Source of the DNA: Lachnospiraceae bacterium
Lineage (GTDB): Bacteria > Bacillota_A > Clostridia > Lachnospirales > Lachnospiraceae
DNA: 5,023 bases
Assembly (NCBI GenBank): GCA_024691045.1
Contig: JAILOC010000150.1
Coordinates: forward strand, 1 to 5,023
Reading direction: 5' to 3'
Shown: positions 1 to 4,022 of the stretch, in pieces
Layout of the letters: the number at the start of each line of letters is the position of its first letter
Position numbering within the stretch: position 1 is the first letter of the stretch
Program-made: the position numbers and the translations under genes
Notes under the pieces: generated by a model
Seen by the model: only the letters and a program-made list of their open reading frames with translations
Told to the model about the DNA's origin: nothing
The model's database searches: none

Positions 1-358
1 AATAAACTATGATATTTCAACACAACAGATAATCGTCTGGGCTACATATTTCCATCCTACAAATGATCCTACGGGAACTCATACGGATCTGTCACTTGTA
101 CTTACATATGGCGACAATTCGACAAGAATACTGACAGGTAACGACAAAATATACTCCAGTTCCGCTGCTAATGGCGGTGGCCTGGCAACCACGGATTTCA
201 TAATAGGGTTTTATATGGGACCGGGCCCTGTTCAGGCCGATCCATTCTATGCGACGGTCGTCAATGAAGGATATGATGATGACACCACTTTCGGAGGAAT
301 TCAGATCGGAAGCGGTAAGGGCGTATATTGGGACGGCTATATGGCGTTCTATGGTTAA
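1..358 (+). CDS. C-terminal part of an unrecognised, possibly secreted beta-rich protein (5' end outside window)
   Basis: An open frame enters from the left edge (first whole codon at base 2) and ends at TAA 356-358, giving about 118 residues. The sequence is rich in Thr, Ser, Gly, Asn, Tyr and Asp, has no cysteine, and alternates short hydrophobic stretches (such as IIVWATYF, LSLVLTYG and DFIIGFYMG) with polar turns. That composition fits an extracellular beta-sandwich. It ends in FYG with no hydrophobic tail or sorting signal, so this end is not wall-anchored. The next gene starts 15 bases downstream with its own ribosome binding site and no terminator between, so the two are probably co-transcribed; since that neighbour is a secreted wall-anchored protein, a surface role is a reasonable inference. 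I do not recognise the family, and the missing N-terminus hides any signal peptide or catalytic domain. Confidence 0.75.
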   Translation, partial: INYDISTQQIIVWATYFHPTNDPTGTHTDLSLVLTYGDNSTRILTGNDKIYSSSAANGGGLATTDFIIGFYMGPGPVQADPFYATVVNEGYDDDTTFGGIQIGSGKGVYWDGYMAFYG

Positions 359-373
359 CGGGGGGATTGAAAA

Positions 374-892
374 ATGAAAAAAATATTCGGTATCATTTTG
401 TCCTTGGCGCTCATTATATCTGTTTCATTTCCGGTATGCGCATATAACGAAGCCGTAACCATTACTTCCGCATCCGGTAATACGTCCACGGTAAGCGTCA
501 GCGGAACAACCAATGCACTTGCGGTAGCTGTTCAGGTAAGGTCCGGCGGAACAATTGTGGCGATGAACAGCACCGGTGTATCCGGTAACAATTTCTCGAT
601 CAGTCTGACGGGACTTTCGCTTACGGCGGGAGATACCGTGACCGTGTATGTTGCGGATTACGAAGGCGGCACCTGGTCAACTCAGGATATTACGGTAGCG
701 AGCGGAGGAACCGGTTCGGGCGGTTCAGAACCTTCCGGATTGTCCATTCCCGGACTGCCCGATATTCCGCCCGATCAGATCATTCCCGCGCCAAAGACCG
801 GATTCAGACCTCCTTTCGGCCTTATGGCACTGATTTCGCTTTGCCTTGTATCCGGTGCCGGATGTATAATATATTCACGCAAAAGAGGTTAA
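374..892 (+). CDS. small secreted wall-anchored protein with Ig-like body and APKTG sorting signal
   Basis: This 172-residue protein has the full layout of a sortase substrate. Residues 1-23 form a signal peptide (Lys-Lys, a hydrophobic core, then VCA before a likely cut at Tyr24). Residues about 25-110 are a Thr/Ser/Val/Gly-rich domain with alternating strands, like a bacterial Ig-like or fibronectin-like sandwich. Residues 111-138 are a flexible Gly/Ser then Pro-rich linker suited to spanning peptidoglycan. Then comes APKTG (139-143), a hydrophobic segment (about 149-167) and a basic tail SRKRG. Sortases normally recognise LPxTG; here Ala replaces Leu, a PKTG-type variant I associate with Lachnospiraceae surface proteins. 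The start is supported by a G-rich ribosome binding site (GGGGGA, 361-366) seven bases upstream. The ligand or function of the Ig-like part cannot be read from the sequence; it may be a structural or adhesive partner of the preceding gene product. Confidence 0.85.
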   Translation: MKKIFGIILSLALIISVSFPVCAYNEAVTITSASGNTSTVSVSGTTNALAVAVQVRSGGTIVAMNSTGVSGNNFSISLTGLSLTAGDTVTVYVADYEGGTWSTQDITVASGGTGSGGSEPSGLSIPGLPDIPPDQIIPAPKTGFRPPFGLMALISLCLVSGAGCIIYSRKRG

Positions 893-916
893 ACTTTGCG
901 GGTATCGTTCCGATAT
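890..916 (+). promoter_or_regulatory. sigma-28 (SigD/FliA-type) flagellar promoter
   Basis: TAAA at 890-893 and TCCGATAT at 909-916 are separated by exactly 15 bases. The SigD consensus known from Bacillus subtilis is TAAA, 14-16 bases, GCCGATAT, so the -35 is perfect and the -10 matches 7 of 8. Transcription would start near 922-924, about 67 bases before the ATG at 990. The -35 shares its first three bases with the TAA stop of the upstream gene. No good sigma-A promoter is evident in the same gap. Confidence 0.7.
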
Positions 917-924
917 AAATAATG

Positions 925-940
925 TAATCATGGATGATTA
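925..940. repeat. perfect 7-base inverted repeat in the leader of the sigma-28-type transcript
   Basis: TAATCAT (925-931) and ATGATTA (934-940) are exact inverted copies separated by GG. As RNA it would fold with a slightly shorter stem and a TGGA loop, and being A/T-rich it would be weak. The T-stretch after it (GTTTCTTT) is broken, so it is a poor terminator. It sits just after the expected transcription start and could be a protein-binding site, or be chance in an A/T-rich gap. Confidence 0.35.
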
Positions 941-976
941 GTTTCTTTAGCATTGAAAAATGCGAAAGAGAACGCG

Positions 977-985
977 AAAGGAGAG
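977..985 (+). promoter_or_regulatory. ribosome binding site fixing the start at 990
   Basis: AAAGGAGAG lies four bases before the ATG at 990. The in-frame ATG at 960 is preceded only by A/T-rich sequence with no such site, so translation most likely begins at 990. Confidence 0.85.
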
Positions 986-989
986 ACGT

Positions 990-1598
990 ATGAATGTAAA
1001 CGGAGTTACATCCTCTCAGGCGGCAAACGCGTACTCGGCTTATACTTCCCAGACAAAGGCAAAAGAAGTCGCAAAGGACGCTGCCACTAATGAAGAGGCA
1101 GCAGCGGTTTACGAACCTTCGGGTCAGACCGCTGAGACAGGCAAGACTTATAAGACCAATACCGAACTTGTAGATAAGCTTAAAGCTGAAGCTGATGCCA
1201 GAACAGAGAGCCTCCGCAGCCTCGTGGAGAAGCTTCTGGGCCAGCAGGCCACTAAATACGGAGAGGCTACCGATATCTGGTCATTCCTTAAGGATGGCGA
1301 GTATGAGGTCGATCCCGAGACCAAGGCACAGGCACAGGCTGACATCGCAGAGGACGGATATTGGGGAGTCGAAAAGACAAGTGACCGTATCATACAGTTT
1401 GCAACGGCCCTCACAGGCGGAGATCCCGATAAGCTTGACATGATGATCGACGCATTCAAACAGGGTTATGCGCAGGCTGAAGAGACCTGGGGCGGCGAGC
1501 TCCCGGAAATCTCTAAGCGGACCTACGATGCCGTTTTAGACAAATTCGATAAGTTAAAGAGCGGTGAAGTAGATCCCGAGACATATCTTAACAAGTGA
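990..1598 (+). CDS. uncharacterised 202-residue protein under a flagellar-type promoter
   Basis: The start at 990 is chosen for its ribosome binding site; starting at 960 would add ten mostly basic residues. The protein has no signal peptide, membrane segment or cysteine, so it is probably cytoplasmic or exported by a non-Sec route. Residues 1-52 are low-complexity, rich in Ala, Ser, Thr and Glu, and begin MNVNGVTSSQ. Residues 57-87 are a charged helix likely to form a coiled coil. Residues about 112-190 are the most structured part, with the recognisable stretches DIAEDGYWGVEKTSDRI, ATALTGGDPDKLD and ETWGGELPEISKRTYDA. I associate this core, from memory only, with recurrent Lachnospiraceae hypothetical proteins and with epsilon-proteobacterial homologues sometimes mislabelled 'hydrogenase-4 component G'; nothing here resembles a hydrogenase subunit. 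The sigma-28-type promoter suggests a late motility gene. It is a single-gene unit closed by a strong terminator. The biochemical role is unknown. Confidence 0.85.
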   Translation: MNVNGVTSSQAANAYSAYTSQTKAKEVAKDAATNEEAAAVYEPSGQTAETGKTYKTNTELVDKLKAEADARTESLRSLVEKLLGQQATKYGEATDIWSFLKDGEYEVDPETKAQAQADIAEDGYWGVEKTSDRIIQFATALTGGDPDKLDMMIDAFKQGYAQAEETWGGELPEISKRTYDAVLDKFDKLKSGEVDPETYLNK

Positions 1599-1618
1599 TC
1601 CTTACATCCATTGATTGC

Positions 1619-1653
1619 AAAGCTCCTCCCACCTACCCGGGAGGAGCTTTTTT
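1619..1653 (+). terminator. strong intrinsic terminator after the 202-residue protein gene
   Basis: The arms AGCTCCTCCC (1621-1630) and GGGAGGAGCT (1639-1648) pair perfectly over ten bases, extended by AA/TT, around an eight-base loop. An uninterrupted T-run (1648-1653) follows. It starts about 20 bases after the stop codon and insulates the gene from ispE. Confidence 0.93.
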
Positions 1654-1659
1654 ATGCAA

Positions 1660-1688
1660 TAGGAAAAAAGGTCCGGAACGTATATAAT
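1660..1688 (+). promoter_or_regulatory. candidate sigma-A promoter for ispE
   Basis: TATAAT at 1683-1688 is a perfect -10 box. Seventeen bases upstream the -35 position holds TAGGAA (1660-1665), only a 3 of 6 match to TTGACA. Transcription would start near 1695, leaving a leader of about 25 bases. The site directly follows the upstream terminator, where a new promoter is expected. Confidence 0.6.
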
Positions 1689-1707
1689 GGATACAGCGGT
1701 AAGCTTT

Positions 1708-1714
1708 GGAGGAG
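1708..1714 (+). promoter_or_regulatory. ribosome binding site fixing the ispE start at 1720
   Basis: GGAGGAG stands five bases before the ATG at 1720. The earlier in-frame ATG at 1687 overlaps the TATAAT box, so it would lie upstream of the transcript start, and it has no ribosome binding site. Confidence 0.9.
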
Positions 1715-1719
1715 CCAAT

Positions 1720-2589
1720 ATGATCACGGAAAGAGCATATGCCAAGATCAATCTCTGTCTTGATGTCACCGGACGAAGACCCGACGGATATCATGAAGTC
1801 AGGATGATCATGCAGACGGTGGACATTTATGACACGCTTGTCTTTGAGAAGAAAAACGAAGGGATAAGCATAGATGTCGGCGGAAGTGATCTTCCGGCGG
1901 ATGAAGACAATCTCATCTATAAGGCGGCAAAGGCCGTTATGGATAAAACCGGTATCAGAGAGGGCGTAAAGATAAGTCTTGATAAGCATATCCCCATAGC
2001 CGCGGGAATGGCTGGCGGAAGCTCCGATGCGGCAGCTGCCCTTCGCGGCGTGAACAGGCTGTTTGACTGCGGTCTGAGCACGGATGATCTGAGGGAACTT
2101 GGAGTGAAGATAGGTGCCGACGTGCCCTACTGCGTTGAGGGAGGGACCGTTCTTGCCGAGGGCATAGGCGAGAAACTGACACCTTTGTCACAACTTCCCG
2201 AATATACCCTTGCCGTCGCCAAACCTGAGGAGGGTGTTTCGACGGGCAATATTTACAAAGCACTTGATGAGATCTTTGATTCGATCTCACATCCCGATGT
2301 GGATGCGATGCTTAGCTCGATGAGAACCTGCTCCGGAACCGGATTTCTCAAGTATCTGGGAAATGTTCTTGAATATGTCACGGAGCCCCGATGCCGGGAG
2401 ATTACGGAAATCAAGAAGATATTTGACGAGAACGGATCGATCGGAACCCTTATGACGGGCTCCGGCCCGACTGTCTTTGCATTCTTCGAAGATAAGGAAA
2501 AAGCCCGGAAGGCTGCAGACGCCGTAAGAAGCGCCGGTCTTGCCTCAGAAAATGAATGCTTTGTCACTACTTTGAAGAAATTGTATTAA
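1720..2589 (+). CDS. ispE: 4-diphosphocytidyl-2-C-methyl-D-erythritol kinase
   Basis: IspE is a cytosolic GHMP-family kinase that uses ATP to phosphorylate the 2-hydroxyl of CDP-methylerythritol, the fourth step of the MEP route to isopentenyl diphosphate, which feeds undecaprenyl carriers and other isoprenoids. With the start at 1720 the protein has 289 residues, the usual family length, and begins MITERAYAKINL as IspE proteins do. All three GHMP motifs are present: AKINLCLDVTGRRPDGYHE (8-26) with Lys9 and His25 for the substrate, the glycine-rich ATP loop IPIAAGMAGGSSDAA (91-105), and MTGSGPTVFAFF (245-256). Asp134 in GADVP is the expected catalytic aspartate (Asp141 in E. coli). Nothing key is missing, so it should be active. 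The GntR gene follows after 55 bases with no terminator between, so read-through is possible. Confidence 0.97.
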   Translation: MITERAYAKINLCLDVTGRRPDGYHEVRMIMQTVDIYDTLVFEKKNEGISIDVGGSDLPADEDNLIYKAAKAVMDKTGIREGVKISLDKHIPIAAGMAGGSSDAAAALRGVNRLFDCGLSTDDLRELGVKIGADVPYCVEGGTVLAEGIGEKLTPLSQLPEYTLAVAKPEEGVSTGNIYKALDEIFDSISHPDVDAMLSSMRTCSGTGFLKYLGNVLEYVTEPRCREITEIKKIFDENGSIGTLMTGSGPTVFAFFEDKEKARKAADAVRSAGLASENECFVTTLKKLY

Positions 2590-2601
2590 AATCAGTACAA
2601 T
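2572..2601 (+). promoter_or_regulatory. candidate promoter for the GntR regulator gene
   Basis: TTGAAG (2572-2577, 4 of 6) and TACAAT (2596-2601, 5 of 6) are 18 bases apart, with the -35 inside the last codons of ispE. The predicted transcription start is near 2608. The gap is A/T-rich, so other -10-like hexamers exist (TATTAT at 2608, TACAAT at 2617, CATAAT at 2623), but none has a better -35 at the right distance. Confidence 0.4.
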
Positions 2602-2607
2602 CCGTGG

Positions 2608-2629
2608 TATTATGTATACAATCATAATA
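2608..2629. promoter_or_regulatory. inverted repeat, candidate GntR operator
   Basis: TATTATG (2608-2614) and CATAATA (2623-2629) are exact inverted copies around an eight-base centre. A second, offset palindrome TGTATACA (2613-2620) lies within it. FCD-type GntR regulators generally bind short palindromes with GT and AC half-sites close to their own promoters. The position, at or just after the predicted transcription start and 15 bases before the regulator's ATG, would suit autorepression. Binding is inferred. Confidence 0.4.
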
Positions 2630-2633
2630 TTTC

Positions 2634-2640
2634 GGAGGTG
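2634..2640 (+). promoter_or_regulatory. ribosome binding site fixing the regulator start at 2645
   Basis: GGAGGTG lies four bases before the ATG at 2645. The in-frame ATG at 2612 has no such site and falls inside the putative operator. Confidence 0.9.
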
Positions 2641-2644
2641 TTTT

Positions 2645-3349
2645 ATGCCTAAGGCCAAGGAAGAGGATTTCCTGCCATTAAGAGATTCCGTATATAACAA
2701 GCTCAGACAGTCGATCCTTACCGGGGAACTTCCCGCCGGCGAAAGACTCATGGAGGTTCATCTCGGGGATAAGCTCGGGGTCAGCCGTACGCCCATAAGG
2801 GAAGCCATCAGGATGCTTGAGCTTGAGGGCCTTGTCACCATGATACCCAGAAAGGGAGCAATGGTTGCCCAGATTACCGAGAAGAACATGTCCGATGTCC
2901 TGGAGGTAAGACGTGCGCTTGATATTCTCTGCGTCCAGCTGGCCTGCGAAAGGATCACATCCGAGGGCATAGCCGATCTGAAAAAGGCCCGCGATGCCTT
3001 CGAAAAAGCCGTCGAGACCAATGACAGCAGGGTCATAGCACAGGCGGATGTGGAGTTCCACAATGTGATCATCAGTGCGACGGGCAATGACAGGCTCATC
3101 AGTCTGGAGGATTCGCTTTCCCTCCCGATGTACAGATACAGGTATGAATATATCAAGGATTCTTCGGGTCATGACAACCTTGTCAAGGAGCACAGAAGGA
3201 TCGTAAACGCCATAGAAAAGAGAAATGCCGAGATCGCGGCCGAGGCTGCGGGAGAGCATATCGATAACCAGCGCAGGTCAATCATCCGCCAGATCCGCAT
3301 GGAACGCGAGGAAGAGACGATGAATGCCCTGTACGGCAAAAGGAAATAA
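2645..3349 (+). CDS. GntR-family transcriptional regulator, FadR/FCD subfamily
   Basis: This 234-residue protein is a cytoplasmic DNA-binding dimer of the FCD class of GntR regulators, which usually respond to small carboxylic acids or sugar acids. The N-terminal winged helix (about 10-76) shows the family pattern: LRDSVYNKLRQSILTGEL, PGERL-like AGERLME, the recognition helix GVSRTPIREAIRMLELEGLV (45-64) and the wing RKGAMVA. Residues about 82-215 are the all-helical FCD effector domain. The residues that hold its metal ion seem intact: Asp135 and His139 (in DVEFH), His183 (in KEHRR) and His205 (in GEHID). The effector cannot be told from the sequence. It lies 55 bases after ispE; no metabolic operon that it might control is in the window, so autoregulation or distant targets are likely. 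The start at 2645 removes 11 non-conserved residues of the longest frame. Confidence 0.93.
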   Translation: MPKAKEEDFLPLRDSVYNKLRQSILTGELPAGERLMEVHLGDKLGVSRTPIREAIRMLELEGLVTMIPRKGAMVAQITEKNMSDVLEVRRALDILCVQLACERITSEGIADLKKARDAFEKAVETNDSRVIAQADVEFHNVIISATGNDRLISLEDSLSLPMYRYRYEYIKDSSGHDNLVKEHRRIVNAIEKRNAEIAAEAAGEHIDNQRRSIIRQIRMEREEETMNALYGKRK

Positions 3350-3357
3350 AGAAACAA

Positions 3358-3390
3358 AAAGCGGACCCGCAAGGTCCGCTTTCTTTTGTT
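3358..3390 (+). terminator. bidirectional terminator between convergent genes
   Basis: AAAGCGGACC (3358-3367) pairs perfectly with GGTCCGCTTT (3373-3382) around the loop CGCAA. On the plus strand it is followed by TTTCTTTTGTT. On the minus strand the A-rich left flank (3347-3360) reads as TTTTTGTTTC. It therefore can stop both the GntR transcript and the convergent minus-strand gene that ends at 3408. Confidence 0.9.
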
Positions 3391-3407
3391 CATAGAAATC
3401 TTTAAGC

Positions 3408-3881
3408 TTATTTGATGGGCTTTGCTCCGGCTTTTTCCTGAAGTCTGTCAACCCATCCCTTGAAGCCCTTCCTGGGAGCTTTTTCAACAACGGTCTTGCC
3501 GTGAAGGCCCTTTACCTCGAGGATGTAGATACCGCTGACTGCGGCCTTAACCTCTTTTTTCACGGGAACGTCCTCGAAGATCTTCTCATCACAGATAAGA
3601 GACATTATCTGGGGACCAATCTTGACCTTGACGATGGGCATCTTGGATCCCCTGAGTGCCTTGGGGGTCTGGTCTATGACTGCCTGGGGAAGACCTGCTT
3701 CCCTTATCTTCATACGCTTCTTATCTATTATCAGCATTGAAACATACTGCTTATTGGCCTGAAGCAGGGCGTTATTCTCATCCTGTCTCTTCTGCATCTT
3801 CTTGCCGACAAAATACAGGACGATGAGAATTGCTATAAGTACTACAAGAAATATGATTGCTATTATTGCTGCTTTACCCAT
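3408..3881 (-). CDS. conserved-looking single-pass membrane protein of unknown function
   Basis: This 157-residue protein starts with one long hydrophobic segment (about 5-25), directly followed by a basic stretch KKMQKRQ. By the positive-inside rule the rest lies in the cytoplasm with the N-terminus outside. Residues 30-46 are a short polar helix, and 47-125 form a compact, probably beta-rich domain with the recognisable stretches VSMLIIDKKRMKI, LPQAVIDQTPKALRGSKMP, VKVKIGPQIMSLICDEKIF and VSGIYILEVKGL. The tail is rich in Lys and ends AKPIK. I recall similar proteins as unnamed Lachnospiraceae membrane proteins but know no function. AAGAGGTGA (complement of 3885-3893) lies three bases upstream of the ATG and supports the start. 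It is a monocistronic unit with a good sigma-A promoter and a shared terminator, divergent from the lipoprotein gene. There is no signal-peptidase site, so the segment is read as an anchor. Confidence 0.85.
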   Translation of the reverse strand: MGKAAIIAIIFLVVLIAILIVLYFVGKKMQKRQDENNALLQANKQYVSMLIIDKKRMKIREAGLPQAVIDQTPKALRGSKMPIVKVKIGPQIMSLICDEKIFEDVPVKKEVKAAVSGIYILEVKGLHGKTVVEKAPRKGFKGWVDRLQEKAGAKPIK

Positions 3882-3903
3882 ATGTCACCTCTTTCAAAAA
3901 TGC

Positions 3904-3932
3904 ATTGTAGCAAACAAAGGCTCTGTTATCAA
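3904..3932 (-). promoter_or_regulatory. sigma-A promoter of the minus-strand membrane protein gene
   Basis: Read on the minus strand, TTGATA (3932-3927, 5 of 6) and TACAAT (3909-3904, 5 of 6) are separated by exactly 17 bases, the ideal spacing. Transcription should begin near 3897, leaving a short leader of about 15 bases that is mostly the ribosome binding site. Confidence 0.75.
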
Positions 3933-3940
3933 TAATTTGT

Positions 3941-3969
3941 TTGTGTGAAGGGCTTTATGGTGGTACAAT
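3941..3969 (+). promoter_or_regulatory. extended -10 promoter of the trigger-factor-like lipoprotein gene
   Basis: TACAAT (3964-3969, 5 of 6) has a TG one base upstream (3961-3962), the extended -10 feature that compensates for a weak -35. The -35 TTGTGT (3941-3946, 3 of 6) is 17 bases away. The expected transcription start is near 3976, giving a leader of about 47 bases. Its -35 is only eight bases from that of the divergent promoter. Confidence 0.6.
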
Positions 3970-4022
3970 TGCGTTTGATACGCATATATTTAAGTAAAGA
4001 ATTTTTAGAAAGTGATCATGTT

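Noticed and set aside
758..765. CCCGATAT resembling a sigma-28 -10 box inside the wall-anchored protein gene
   Set aside because: There is no TAAA at the required distance upstream, and it is explained by Pro-Asp-Ile codons.
960..989. Upstream in-frame ATG extending the 202-residue protein by ten residues
   Set aside because: It has no ribosome binding site; the extension is encoded by the leader that contains the strong site used for the ATG at 990.
1253..1276. Second TAAA ... ACCGATAT pair resembling a sigma-28 promoter inside the 202-residue protein gene
   Set aside because: The spacing is only 12 bases instead of about 15 and it lies within coding sequence with no gene start soon after.
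1633..1989. 118-codon open frame on the minus strand across the ispE promoter
   Set aside because: It runs antisense through the terminator, promoter and the conserved start of ispE, with no supporting signal.
2678..3259. 193-codon open frame on the minus strand
   Set aside because: It is antisense to the GntR regulator, whose family motifs and metal-binding residues are intact; the antisense product has no coherent features.
3501..3740. 79-codon open frame on the plus strand
   Set aside because: It is antisense to the membrane protein gene, which has its own promoter, ribosome binding site and terminator on the minus strand.
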